From Actinoplanes aureus (GTDB lineage: Bacteria > Actinomycetota > Actinomycetes > Mycobacteriales > Micromonosporaceae), in the NCBI RefSeq assembly GCF_015704865.1, contig NZ_JADQTO010000006.1:62001-126000 (forward strand): a stretch of 64,000 nt of DNA, given 5' to 3'. Shown here piece after piece: positions 34,972-45,846 of this stretch. Under the pieces are notes generated by a model. That model was not told the origin of the DNA. It did not search any database and saw only the letters and a program-made list of their open reading frames with translations. How positions within the stretch are numbered: position 1 is the first letter of the stretch; each line of letters begins with the position of its first letter. The position numbers were made by a program, and so were the translations under genes.

Positions 34972-35117
34972 CCCTTTTACAGTACGAGCAGCCGCACCGT
35001 CCCCGCTCTCGCGGCGGGCCGGCCATGCACTCCGTCCCGGTCATAGCCCGCCGCCGGCTCATGCCTGCCGTCGAAATTCGGTTGGGCGCGGCATCCGCGA
35101 CGGCGATGATCCGGAAC

Positions 35118-36032
35118 ATGACTTCGACAGCTCCCGATGGCCGTGCCGGCATCGACGTGGCGTTGGTGCGGCGCCTGCTCGCGGGGCAGTTCCCCCGGTG
35201 GCGCGATCTGCCGGTGACCCCGGTCGCGGTGGACGGCTGGGACAACCGGACCTACCGGCTGGGCGACGACATGACCGTGCGCCTGCCGACCGCGCCCGGC
35301 TATGTCCCGGCCGTCGCCAAGGAGAACGAGTGGCTGCCCCGCCTGGCGCCGCAGCTGCCGGTCGCCGTCCCCCGCGTGCTCGCCGTCGGGATACCGGGGG
35401 AGGGGTACCCGCACCCCTGGTCGGTGCGCGCCTGGCTGCCGGGGGAGACGGCCGGGCGGGAGCGGATCGCCGACCTTCCGGAGTTCGCCCGATCGGTGGC
35501 CGGGTTCATCCGGGCCTTGCAGCGTTGTGACCCGGCCGGCGGGCCGCCCGGCGGCGAGCACAGCTGGTTCCGGGGCTGTCCTCCCGCGCACTACGACGAT
35601 CAGGCGCGCACCGACCTGGCCACGCTCGGGGCCCACATCGACACGGCGCGGGCGGCCGAGGTCTGGGCGGCCGCCCTGGCCGCGGAGTGGCGTGGCGATC
35701 CGGTCTGGTTCCACGGCGACATCGCACCGGGAAATCTCCTCGTGGTGGACGGCAAGCTCGCCGCGGTCATCGACTTCGGCACCGCCGGGGTCGGCGACCC
35801 GGCGTGCGACCTGGTGATCGCCTGGACGATGTTCGCGACCGAGGACGGCAGCCGCGAGGCGTTCCGGGAGGCGGTGGCGCAGGACGCCGGCACCTGGGCG
35901 CGGGCGCGCGGCTGGGCGCTGTGGAAGGCGATGCTCGTGCTCGGCGGCGCCATCCGCGCCGGCGACCGGGCGGAGGCCGAGGAGAACCGGCACGTGATCA
36001 ACGAGGTGCTCGCCGACCACGCCGCGCAGTGA
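35118..36032 (+). CDS. Aminoglycoside phosphotransferase-like (APH) family kinase
   Basis: 304 residues. The catalytic loop WFHGDIAPGNLLV and the metal site IDFGTAGVGDPACDL are the Brenner and DFG-like motifs of the APH family. TVRLPTAPGYVPAVAKENEWLPRL is the nucleotide-binding Lys/Glu region. Family members phosphorylate antibiotics, hydroxyurea-like compounds, choline or homoserine. The substrate here cannot be told and no drug-resistance cluster surrounds it. The ATG at 35118 is used, and an ATG 12 bp upstream is equally possible. It stands alone between the copper and CO-dehydrogenase loci. Confidence 0.82.
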   Translation: MTSTAPDGRAGIDVALVRRLLAGQFPRWRDLPVTPVAVDGWDNRTYRLGDDMTVRLPTAPGYVPAVAKENEWLPRLAPQLPVAVPRVLAVGIPGEGYPHPWSVRAWLPGETAGRERIADLPEFARSVAGFIRALQRCDPAGGPPGGEHSWFRGCPPAHYDDQARTDLATLGAHIDTARAAEVWAAALAAEWRGDPVWFHGDIAPGNLLVVDGKLAAVIDFGTAGVGDPACDLVIAWTMFATEDGSREAFREAVAQDAGTWARARGWALWKAMLVLGGAIRAGDRAEAEENRHVINEVLADHAAQ

Positions 36033-36096
36033 ACGCCGGGCAGTGATCACCGCGAGGTGAGCGCCGCGGTGATCGCCGGGCGGCGAGAGCGGCTGC

Positions 36097-37149
36097 TCAG
36101 GCCGGGCCGTGGATGGGTGCGGTCAGGTCGGTGAGCGGCGCGCCCGACCCGCCCCAGGACAGGGCGACGATCTCGGCGGCCACGGCCACCGCGGTCTCCT
36201 CCGGGGTCCGGGCGCCGAGGTCCAGCCCGATCGGCGCGCGCAGGCGGGACAGCGCTGCCTCGGACACCCCGGCCTCGCGGAGCCGCCGCACCCGGTCCTC
36301 GCAGGTACGCCGGCTGCCCATCGCCCCGATGTACCGGGCCGGGGTGTGCAACGCCACCTGGAGCAGCGGGATGTCGAACTTCGGGTCGTGGGTGAGCACG
36401 CAGAGCACCGTGCGCTCGTCCACCTCGGTGCTCTCCAGGTACCGGTGCGGCCACTCCACGATCACCTCGTCCGCGTCGGGGAAGCGGGCCGGGGTGGCGA
36501 AGACGCCGCGGGCGTCGCAGACGGTGACCTGGTAGCCGAGGAACTTGCCGATCCGGGCGACCGCCGCGGCGAAGTCGATCGCGCCGAAAACGATCATGCG
36601 GGCCGGGGCGGCCAAGGACTGGACGAAGACCTCGCGCTCGCAGGCGGTGATCATGGCGGTGCGGCCGTGTGCGAGCAGGCCGGCGGCCCGCTGAGCGGCG
36701 ATCCGATCCAGCTCCGCGTCGCCGAGAGAGCCCTCCACCCGATCCGCCCAGACGACCAGCTGGGCGCCCGGTAGCGAGACGGTGGCGACCGGCTGCCCGG
36801 CGGCCACTGCCGCGAGCACGGCGTCCAGGCCGGTCAGCGCCGACCCCGGCTGGATCATCACCTCGATGGTCCCGCCGCAGGTCAGCCCCACCTCGAAAGC
36901 GTCGCCGTCGCTCACCCCGTACGCCTGGGTCTGCGCTTTTCCGGTCTCGATCACCTCGCCGGCGGCGGCGTAGACGGCGCCCTCCACGCAGCCGCCGGAA
37001 ACGCTGCCGAGAACCTCGCCGTGCTCGTTGACCGCCATCGCCGCGCCCGGCTGCCGGGGCGCCGACCGCCAGGTGTTCACCACGGTCGCCACCGCGAAGG
37101 TGACCCCCGCAGCACGCCAGGCGAGGAGGCCGTCCACGATGTCGCGCAT
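36097..37149 (-). CDS. XdhC/CoxI-family molybdenum-cofactor insertion protein
   Basis: 350 residues with both family domains. The N-terminal XdhC_CoxI domain contains SAPRQPGAAMAVNEHGEVLGSVSGGCVEGAVY and GLTCGGTIEVMIQP, with conserved Cys. The C-terminal Rossmann-like domain contains MIVFGAIDFAAAVARIGKFLGYQVTVCD and RYIGAMGSRRTCEDRV. XdhC proteins bind the pterin cofactor, help its sulfuration and insert it into xanthine-oxidase-family enzymes. It is divergent from coxM, so it is the maturation factor for this CO dehydrogenase together with the XdhC-YHS fusion at 41109. Confidence 0.9.
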   Translation of the reverse strand: MRDIVDGLLAWRAAGVTFAVATVVNTWRSAPRQPGAAMAVNEHGEVLGSVSGGCVEGAVYAAAGEVIETGKAQTQAYGVSDGDAFEVGLTCGGTIEVMIQPGSALTGLDAVLAAVAAGQPVATVSLPGAQLVVWADRVEGSLGDAELDRIAAQRAAGLLAHGRTAMITACEREVFVQSLAAPARMIVFGAIDFAAAVARIGKFLGYQVTVCDARGVFATPARFPDADEVIVEWPHRYLESTEVDERTVLCVLTHDPKFDIPLLQVALHTPARYIGAMGSRRTCEDRVRRLREAGVSEAALSRLRAPIGLDLGARTPEETAVAVAAEIVALSWGGSGAPLTDLTAPIHGPA

Positions 37150-37214
37150 CCCAGCAGATTCCGTGATCTCCGCGATCGAGTCAACGACTAGTTAAGAGAA
37201 CGCTTAGGTCGCTG

Positions 37215-37267
37215 TTGACATTGGACGCCAAGCGCGCGAGGGTCGGCCGAATCACGGGAGGTGCAGG
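37215..37267 (+). promoter_or_regulatory. Promoter region and ribosome-binding site of the cox operon
   Basis: TTGACA at 37215-37220 is a perfect -35 hexamer. A small palindrome TTGGACGCCAA (37221-37231) follows at once, but no good -10 is visible 17 bp on. GGGAGG lies 9 nt before the GTG of coxM. The whole xdhC-coxM gap is 118 bp and must hold both divergent promoters. Confidence 0.4.
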
Positions 37268-38161
37268 GTGCAGGTGCCGGCTCCGTTCGAATACGAACGT
37301 GCCACGAGCGTGGATCAAGCCATCGGTCTGCTGGAACGTCTGGGCAGCTCAGCGCGGCTGGTGGCCGGGGGCCACAGCCTGCTGCCGATGATGAAGCTCC
37401 GCCTGGCGAACTTCGAGTATCTGATCGACATCAATGATCTGCACGGCGAGCTCGGCTACATCCGGGTGGCCGCCGACGAGGTGCGGATCGGAGCCATGAC
37501 CCGGCACCGGGAGCTGCTGGAGTCGGACGCGCTGGCCCAGGTGTTCCCGATCTTCCGGGACGCCGAGCGGGTGATCGCCGACCCGGTGGTGCGCAACCGC
37601 GGCACGCTGGGTGGCTCGCTGTGCCAGGCGGACCCGTCGGAGGACCTGTCGGCGGTCTGCACGACGCTGGACGCCAGCTGCGTCATCCGCGGCTCCCGGG
37701 GCGAGCGCGTCGTCACCATGGAGGAGTTCCACGTCGGGCCGTACGAGACGGCGGTCGGCGACGGTGAGATCCTCACCGAGATCCGGATTCCCATCAAACC
37801 CGGGAAGTCGGGCTCCGCGTACGCCAAGGTCGAGCGCCGCGCCGGTGACTGGGCCGTGGTGAGTGCCGGTGCCGCCGTCTGGCTCGACGAGCAGGGCCAG
37901 ATCTCCGACGCCCGGGTGGGCCTGGCCGCGGTCGGCCCCAACACCACCGGCATCCCGGAGATCTCCGCCTCGCTGCGCGGTCGGGCCCCGGACGAGAGCC
38001 TGTACGAACTGGCCGGCGCGATCGCGGCACGCAGCTGCGACCCGGTCACCGACACCCGCGGCAGCGCCGACTACAAGCGGCACCTGGCGGACGAGTTGAC
38101 CCGGCGCACCCTGCGCGGCGCCGTGGAAAGAGCAAGCGCCGTGGAACGGGCGAGGAGCTGA
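37268..38161 (+). CDS. coxM: Aerobic CO dehydrogenase medium (FAD) subunit
   Basis: 297 residues. The two FAD-binding motifs of CoxM are present: [15 protein letters not shown] near residue 37 and [18 protein letters not shown] near 112. A CO_deh_flav_C domain follows from about residue 180. It takes electrons from the iron-sulfur subunit and hands them to the respiratory chain. The GTG at 37268 is preceded by GGGAGG. First gene of coxM-coxS-coxL, the standard aerobic CODH order. coxS starts 4 bp after its stop. Confidence 0.93.
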   Translation: MQVPAPFEYERATSVDQAIGLLERLGSSARLVAGGHSLLPMMKLRLANFEYLIDINDLHGELGYIRVAADEVRIGAMTRHRELLESDALAQVFPIFRDAERVIADPVVRNRGTLGGSLCQADPSEDLSAVCTTLDASCVIRGSRGERVVTMEEFHVGPYETAVGDGEILTEIRIPIKPGKSGSAYAKVERRAGDWAVVSAGAAVWLDEQGQISDARVGLAAVGPNTTGIPEISASLRGRAPDESLYELAGAIAARSCDPVTDTRGSADYKRHLADELTRRTLRGAVERASAVERARS

Positions 38162-38165
38162 GCTG

Positions 38166-38650
38166 ATGCAGGTCACCATGACCGTCAACGGGGTCGAGTA
38201 CACCCGTGAGATCGAGGGCCGCATGCTGCTCGTGCACTTCCTGCGCGACGTGCTCGGCCTGACCGGGACGCACTGGGGCTGTGACACCAGCAACTGCGGC
38301 GTCTGTGTGGTGTGGATGGACGGCGAGCCGGTCAAGTCGTGCACCGTGCTCGCGGCGATGGCCGGTGGGCGCGAGGTGCGTACCGTCGAGGGCCTGGCCA
38401 ACGGCGCCGAGCTGGACCCGATCCAGGAGGGCTTCCGGCAGTGCCACGGCCTGCAGTGCGGTTTCTGCACGCCGGGCATGCTGATGACCTGCCGGGCGCT
38501 GCTGGACAAGAACCCGGACCCGACCGAGGGCGAGATCCGCGAGGCCATCTCCGGCCAGATCTGCCGCTGCACGGGCTACTCCTCGATCATCCGGTCGGTC
38601 CGCTGGACCGCGGTGCACGAGGCGAAGGCGAAGGAGGAGGTGGCCCAGGC

Positions 38651-38654
<4 letters not shown>
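38166..38654 (+). CDS. coxS: Aerobic CO dehydrogenase small (2Fe-2S) subunit
   Basis: 162 residues. The plant-type ferredoxin domain has [22 protein letters not shown], and the four-helix domain has [17 protein letters not shown] and [12 protein letters not shown], which bind the distal and proximal [2Fe-2S] clusters. It relays electrons from the Mo-Cu centre in CoxL to FAD in CoxM. Its stop overlaps the coxL start (ATGA). Confidence 0.95.
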
Positions 38655-41044
<2,390 letters not shown>

Positions 41045-41052
41045 GCACATGC

Positions 41053-41082
41053 TGTGGGTGCCGCGCACGCGCGGCACCCACA
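41053..41082 (+). terminator. Hairpin between coxL and the XdhC-YHS gene
   Basis: GTGGGTGCCGCG (41054-41065) and CGCGGCACCCAC (41070-41081) pair perfectly around CACG, extended by one T-A pair. There is no U-tract. It may protect the 3' end of the coxMSL message or partly terminate transcription to favour structural over accessory genes. Confidence 0.6.
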
Positions 41083-41108
41083 TGCTCAGAACCGTGAGGG
41101 AGTACGCG

Positions 41109-42089
41109 ATGACGACGAGCATCGCCGAGCGGGCGCGGGAGCTGACCGACGCGCGACGGCCGTTCGTGCACGCCACCGTGGTCCGGGCGCAGGAACCCAC
41201 CTCGGCCCGGGCCGGCGACGACGCGGTGATCCTCGCCGACGGCTCCATCGAGGGCTTCATCGGCGGCGTCTGCGCGGAGACGTCGGTGCGGGCCGCCGCC
41301 ATGGACACGCTGCGTGACGGCAACTCGATGCTGCTGCGGGTGCTGCCCGAGGACGCCGCCGACTTCCCGGAGACGCCCGGCGCGCTCGTCGTCGTCAACC
41401 CCTGCCACTCCGGCGGGGCCATCGAGATCTTCCTGCGCCCGGTGCTGCCCAAACCGCTGGTCGCGGTGGCCGGCAACACCCCGATCGGTGCGGCGGTGGC
41501 CGACCTGGCCGAGTTCCTCGACTTCGAGGTCGCGCCGGACGGGTCGTACGCGGGTGTCACCGCGACCGTCGTCGCCGGACTCGGCCGCGACGAGGAACGC
41601 GCCATCCGGGCCGCTCTGGACGCCGGCGTCGGCCTGATCGCGCTGATCGCCAGCCACCGGCGGTCGGCCGTGCTGCTCGACGCCATGGAGCTCAGCGCCG
41701 GCGAGCGAGCCCGGATCCGGCCGCACGCCGGAATCGACATCGGAGCGCGTACACCCAAGGAGATCGCGCTCTCCGTGCTCGCCGAAATCGTCCGGGAAGT
41801 GCGGGTCGGCGGCCTCGCCGCCGGATCCGCCGAGCCGGCGCCCGCGCGCACCGCCGCGCCGCACGCCGAGGCCGCGGCCCTTGCCCAGGCCGGACCGGAA
41901 CTCATCGCCGGCCCGACACTGCCCGTCGGGCCGGTCTCGCTTCCGCCGGATACGCCGGCGGCCACCGCGATCGACCCGGTCTGCGGGATGACCGTGGTGA
42001 TCGGGCCGGACACCCCGCACGGCGTGGTGGACGGCCGGGACCACTGGTTCTGCTGCCCCGGCTGCCTGAAGAAGTTCACGGCGGCCTAG
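41109..42089 (+). CDS. XdhC-family maturation protein fused to a C-terminal YHS domain
   Basis: 326 residues. Residues about 1-240 form an XdhC/CoxF-like protein (GSIEGFIGGVCAETSVRAA, VVVNPCHSGGAIEIFL, ASHRRSAVLLDAM, HAGIDIGARTPKEIALSVLAEIV). A Pro/Ala linker leads to a YHS domain (IDPVCGMTV to HWFCCPGCLKKF, about 285-325) with a CGM plus CCPGC cysteine set that can bind metal. XdhC-type proteins place the Mo cofactor, and a metal-binding YHS tail could deliver or sense copper or another metal for the Mo-Cu site, which is inference. ATG at 41109 with GGGAG. Confidence 0.85.
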   Translation: MTTSIAERARELTDARRPFVHATVVRAQEPTSARAGDDAVILADGSIEGFIGGVCAETSVRAAAMDTLRDGNSMLLRVLPEDAADFPETPGALVVVNPCHSGGAIEIFLRPVLPKPLVAVAGNTPIGAAVADLAEFLDFEVAPDGSYAGVTATVVAGLGRDEERAIRAALDAGVGLIALIASHRRSAVLLDAMELSAGERARIRPHAGIDIGARTPKEIALSVLAEIVREVRVGGLAAGSAEPAPARTAAPHAEAAALAQAGPELIAGPTLPVGPVSLPPDTPAATAIDPVCGMTVVIGPDTPHGVVDGRDHWFCCPGCLKKFTAA

Positions 42090-42094
42090 CCTAT

Positions 42095-42184
42095 GAACCT
42101 TTTTCAACCTGTCATCGGGCCGAAGGCTTCCGGACCGCTGACCGGCGCCGGGCCGTGCGGCCCTCGCCACGTTGAAAAAAGTTC
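42095..42184. repeat. Inverted repeat just before the mocA-like gene
   Basis: GAACCTTTTTCAAC (42095-42108) and GTTGAAAAAAGTTC (42171-42184) are 14-bp arms with one mismatch, 62 bp apart. The right arm ends 1 bp before the ATG at 42186. A long stem in the mRNA would hide this start. Alternatively the arms are protein-binding sites. The A/T runs stand out in this GC-rich region. Confidence 0.6.
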
Positions 42185-42185
42185 A

Positions 42186-42764
42186 ATGGGCGTGACCGGT
42201 CTGGTGCTGGCGGCCGGCGGCTCCCGCCGGCTCGGCGAGGCCAAGCAGCTGCTGCCGTTCCGCGGCCGGACGCTGCTCGACGCCACTCTGGACATGGCAC
42301 GCGCCTGCGGCTTCGACGACCTGGTGGTCACCCTGGGCGGTTCGGCGGCGGCCATCCGCGCCCGGGTGGACCTTTCCGGGGTACGCGTGATCGAGAACCC
42401 GGCGTTCGCCACCGGCTGCGGATCGTCGATCAGCTCGGTGATCCCCTCGATCCCGGCCGCCTCGCACCGGCTCGTCCTGCTCCTCGGCGACCAGCCCGGC
42501 GTCCGCCCGTCCGACGTGCGACGGCTGGTCGGCGTGCCGACCCCGCTCGGCGTCTGCCGCTACGCGGACGGCCTGGGCCACCCGTTCCTGTTCCACCGCG
42601 ACGTGTTCGGCGAACTGACCCAACTGCACGGCGACAAGGCGGTGTGGAAGCTGCTGCACTCGGGCAGATACCCGGTGACCGAGATCGATACCGCCGGTAC
42701 CGTGCCGATCGATGTGGACACCCGGGAAGACTACGAGCGGCTGCTGACGAATGAACAATCCTGA
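42186..42764 (+). CDS. Molybdenum cofactor cytidylyltransferase-like (MocA/MobA-like) protein
   Basis: 192 residues of NTP transferase fold: GLVLAAGGSRRLGEAKQLLPF at the N-terminus, LVLLLGDQPGV with the metal Asp, and GHPFLFHRDVF. CO dehydrogenases use molybdopterin cytosine dinucleotide, and MocA-type enzymes add CMP to the pterin, so its place in the cox locus is fitting. The ATG at 42186 begins one residue before the fold. An in-frame ATG at 42093 would add 31 residues encoded largely by the inverted repeat region. Overlaps coxD by 14 bp. Confidence 0.85.
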   Translation: MGVTGLVLAAGGSRRLGEAKQLLPFRGRTLLDATLDMARACGFDDLVVTLGGSAAAIRARVDLSGVRVIENPAFATGCGSSISSVIPSIPAASHRLVLLLGDQPGVRPSDVRRLVGVPTPLGVCRYADGLGHPFLFHRDVFGELTQLHGDKAVWKLLHSGRYPVTEIDTAGTVPIDVDTREDYERLLTNEQS

Positions 42765-43614
42765 CGAGGTCATCCAGCGGCTGGACGCCGTCGACTACCT
42801 GGTCGACGACGGCCTCGCCATGGCGGTCTTCCTGGCGTTGCGGCTCGGCAAACCGCTGCTCCTGGAGGGCGAGCCCGGTGTCGGCAAGACCGCCGCCGCG
42901 AAGGCGCTCGCCCAGGCGCTGGACACACCGTTCATCCGGCTCCAGTGTTACGAGGGCCTGACCGCCGGCGAAGCGCTGTACGAGTGGAACTACCAGCGCC
43001 AGCTGCTGCACATCCGGCTCGCCGAGGCCCAGGGTCGCGCGGTGCACGACGCCGACCTCTTCGGCGCCGAGTTCCTGCTGGAGCGGCCGATCCTGCGGGC
43101 GGTACGGCACACCGGACCCACCCCGCCGGTGCTGCTCATCGACGAGATCGACCGGGCCGACGACGAGTTCGAGGCGCTGCTGTTCGAGTTCCTCGGCGAG
43201 GCCGCGATCACCGTTCCGGAGCTGGGCACCTTCGCCGCCACCCGGCCGCCGATCGTGGTGCTCACCTCCAACCGCAGCCGCGACCTGCACGACGCGCTGC
43301 GCCGCCGCTGCCTCTACCACTGGATCGAGTTCCCGGCTCCGGCCCGGGCCGCCGAGATCGTCCGCCGGTCGGTACCGGGCGCGGCGGCACCGCTGATCCG
43401 CTCCACCACCGAGTTCATCGGCAAGGTCCGCCGCCTCGACCTCGACAAGGCGCCCGGACTCGCCGAGACCATCGACTGGGTGTCCGCCCTCGCCGCGCTC
43501 GGCGTCTCCGAACTCGCCGACGCCGACGTCCTGCGCACCATCGGCACCATCGCCAAGACCCCCGACGACCGGATCCTGGTCGCCGACGCCGTACACCAGG
43601 AGACCCGCGCATGA
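42751..43614 (+). CDS. coxD: CoxD-type MoxR AAA+ ATPase
   Basis: 287 residues. Walker A GEPGVGKTA (about 40-48), Walker B LLIDEIDRAD, sensor VLTSNRSRDLHDALRRRC and a small C-terminal helical lid. MoxR-type CoxD is required in Oligotropha for building the Mo-S-Cu site, acting as a chaperone with the VWA protein CoxE and probably introducing sulfur. It overlaps the genes on both sides (14 bp and 4 bp), so the accessory genes are tightly coupled. Confidence 0.92.
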   Translation: MNNPDEVIQRLDAVDYLVDDGLAMAVFLALRLGKPLLLEGEPGVGKTAAAKALAQALDTPFIRLQCYEGLTAGEALYEWNYQRQLLHIRLAEAQGRAVHDADLFGAEFLLERPILRAVRHTGPTPPVLLIDEIDRADDEFEALLFEFLGEAAITVPELGTFAATRPPIVVLTSNRSRDLHDALRRRCLYHWIEFPAPARAAEIVRRSVPGAAAPLIRSTTEFIGKVRRLDLDKAPGLAETIDWVSALAALGVSELADADVLRTIGTIAKTPDDRILVADAVHQETRA

Positions 43615-44618
43615 AGATCACCAACGAGTTCACCGTGCACACCTCGATCGACCGGGCCTGGCAGGTGCTCACCGACCTGGAGGGCATCGCACCCTGCATG
43701 CCCGGCGCCCAGCTGACCGGCGTGGAGGGGGAGGTCTACCGCGGCAAGGTGAAGGTCAAGGTCGGGCCGGTGATCTCCGACTTCACCGGCACGGCCCGGT
43801 TCACCTCGAAGGACGACGCGGCCTACCGGGCGGTGATCGACGCCAAGGGCCGCGACGCGCGGTCGGCGGGCAACGCGTCGGCGCTGGTCACCGCGGCACT
43901 CACCGCGGAAGGGCCGGACAGCACCAAGGTCAGCGTGGACACCGATCTGAAGATCAGCGGGAAGCTGGCGCAGTTCGGCAGCGGAATGATCAAGGAGGTG
44001 TCGGCGAAGCTGCTGGCCCAGTTCGTGAGCAACCTCGAGGCCAAGCTGGCGGCGGACGAGACCGCGACTTCCGGGTCGGCTGCTCCCGCCAGCGGGTCCT
44101 CGCCGGCTTCCTCCTCCTCCAGCTCGGTGGGTGACGGAGCTGGGGCGGCGGCCGAAGGCGCCGTGTCGGCTGCCGCGGTCGATACCGCGCCGGACACGTC
44201 CGTGGCGCTGGGCGCGGTGAGCCCGGGCGTTCCCGACGGCGGCACCTCCGGCAGCGAGCCGGTGGCGCCGGACCCGTCCGCCGGCACGGTCGAGCCGGCC
44301 GCGGGCCGGCTCGAGAACGCCGAGGGCACTCCCGACCCGATCGCCCCGCTCAACGTCCCGCCGGCCAATCTCATCGAGGCCGCCGAAAGCCCGGCGGCGG
44401 CGGCCGCCCGCACCTCGGCCGATAGCCCGGCAGCCGCCACCGACGTGGCGGCCTCGAGTGGCGCGGCGCCGGTTGAGCGGAAGATCGAGTCTGCCGAGCC
44501 CGAGCCGCTCGACCTGCTCGGCATCGCCGGCAAGTCGATCTACAAGCGGGCGATCCCGGTGGTCGTCGGCGCGGCGGTGGCGGCCGCGGTGATCATCTGG
44601 GCCGTCACTCGCCCCTGA
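43611..44618 (+). CDS. coxG: CoxG-like SRPBCC membrane-anchor protein
   Basis: 335 residues. The N-terminal 145 residues are a CoxG SRPBCC domain (MKITNEFTVHTSIDRAWQVL, LEGIAPCMPGAQL, FTGTARF, SAKLLAQFVSNLEAKL). A low-complexity Ala/Ser/Pro-rich linker of about 160 residues follows, and the protein ends in one membrane helix (IPVVVGAAVAAAVIIWAV). Known CoxG recruits CO dehydrogenase to the membrane and carries quinone, which fits this build. The linker is longer than in many relatives and could reach a CODH complex away from the bilayer. Confidence 0.9.
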   Translation: MKITNEFTVHTSIDRAWQVLTDLEGIAPCMPGAQLTGVEGEVYRGKVKVKVGPVISDFTGTARFTSKDDAAYRAVIDAKGRDARSAGNASALVTAALTAEGPDSTKVSVDTDLKISGKLAQFGSGMIKEVSAKLLAQFVSNLEAKLAADETATSGSAAPASGSSPASSSSSSVGDGAGAAAEGAVSAAAVDTAPDTSVALGAVSPGVPDGGTSGSEPVAPDPSAGTVEPAAGRLENAEGTPDPIAPLNVPPANLIEAAESPAAAAARTSADSPAAATDVAASSGAAPVERKIESAEPEPLDLLGIAGKSIYKRAIPVVVGAAVAAAVIIWAVTRP

Positions 44619-44619
44619 C

Positions 44620-45846
44620 GTGCCCGCCGCCGAGCCCACCCCGGTGCTACTGCGCGGCATCGACCGGGCCGCGTTCGCCGTCGCGTTCGTGGCCCGGTTG
44701 CGCGGCGCGGGTCTGGCCGCCGGGATCACCGAGACCGACGACCTGGTCCGGGCTCTGGAGATCAGCCCGCCCACCTCGCGCGACGCCCTCTACTGGACCG
44801 CGCGGGTGGCCCTGGTCCGCAAACACGCCGACCTGGCCGTCTTCGACCGGGTCTTCGCCGCGGTCTTCGACGACGCGGCCCCGTTGCCGCTGAACCGCTC
44901 CTCGCTGCCGGCACGCAGACGCGACGACGACGTGCACGTCGCGGTCCCGGCCGGTGGCGGCGAGACGGTGGCCGGTGACGGACTCCCGTGGGCCACCCTG
45001 CCGCCCGCCGTGGCTGCCGACGAGTCCGGCGAGGACTCCGGTCTGCGGGTGCCGGAACTGCGGCCCAGCGCCCTCGCGGTCCTCGCCGACCTGCCCTTCG
45101 AGGAACTCGACGCTCAGCAGGCCGAAGCGCTCGGCGACGCCCTGCGGTCCGCCCTCACGCACTGGCCGCAACGCCGCAGCCGCCGGCACGCCGCCGACCC
45201 CGGTGGGCGCCGCGTCGCGCTGCGGCCGACCATCGCCCGGGCCCGGCGGACCGGGTGGGAGGCGGTGACGGTGGTCCGGGAACGACCGGTACGCCGCCCG
45301 CGCCGGGTGGTGCTGCTCTGCGACGTGAGCGAGTCGATGCGCGCCCAGGCGACCGCGTACCTGCACCTGATGCGGGCGTTCACGCTGGTCGCCGATGCCG
45401 AGGTGTTCGCCTTCGCGACCACGCTGACCCGGCTCACACCCGCGTTGCGGCACACCTCGGCGCAGGAGGCGATCGAGCAGGCGAGTGCCGCGGTGACCGA
45501 CCGTTTCGGCGGGACCCGGATCGCCCGCAACATCGGGGCGCTGCTCGACTCGTACCACGGGAACGCGGTCCGCGGCGGTCTCGTGCTCGTCGCCTCGGAC
45601 GGCTGGGACAGTGACCCACCCGAGCGGATGGCCGCCGCGATGGCCCGGCTGCGCCGGCGCGCGTACCGAATCCTCTGGCTCAATCCCCGCGCCGGCGCAC
45701 CCGGCTTCGCCCCGCGCGTCGGCGGCATGGCCGCCGCCCTGCCCTTCTGCGACGAGCTGCTGCCCGCCGCGACCTTCGCCGACCTGGCCGGAGCCGCGAC
45801 CTGCCTGCAAACCCTGAGTTCCAGGGGGTTCAGCTCCAGAGGGTGA
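44620..45846 (+). CDS. coxE: CoxE-like VWA-domain protein
   Basis: 408 residues. The C-terminal von Willebrand A domain has an intact MIDAS start, VVLLCDVSESM (DxSxS), then FGGTRIARNIGALLDSY and LVLVASDGWDSDPPE. The N-terminal half matches the VWA_CoxE helical region. It works with the MoxR ATPase CoxD in metal-centre assembly. GTG at 44620 lies 1 bp after the coxG stop. The last 17 bp overlap the convergent LysR gene. Confidence 0.9.
   Translation: MPAAEPTPVLLRGIDRAAFAVAFVARLRGAGLAAGITETDDLVRALEISPPTSRDALYWTARVALVRKHADLAVFDRVFAAVFDDAAPLPLNRSSLPARRRDDDVHVAVPAGGGETVAGDGLPWATLPPAVAADESGEDSGLRVPELRPSALAVLADLPFEELDAQQAEALGDALRSALTHWPQRRSRRHAADPGGRRVALRPTIARARRTGWEAVTVVRERPVRRPRRVVLLCDVSESMRAQATAYLHLMRAFTLVADAEVFAFATTLTRLTPALRHTSAQEAIEQASAAVTDRFGGTRIARNIGALLDSYHGNAVRGGLVLVASDGWDSDPPERMAAAMARLRRRAYRILWLNPRAGAPGFAPRVGGMAAALPFCDELLPAATFADLAGAATCLQTLSSRGFSSRG

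Noticed and set aside
45830..45846. Sequencing error causing overlap of coxE and the LysR gene
   Set aside because: Both proteins end normally and the 17-bp convergent overlap is similar to others in the window.
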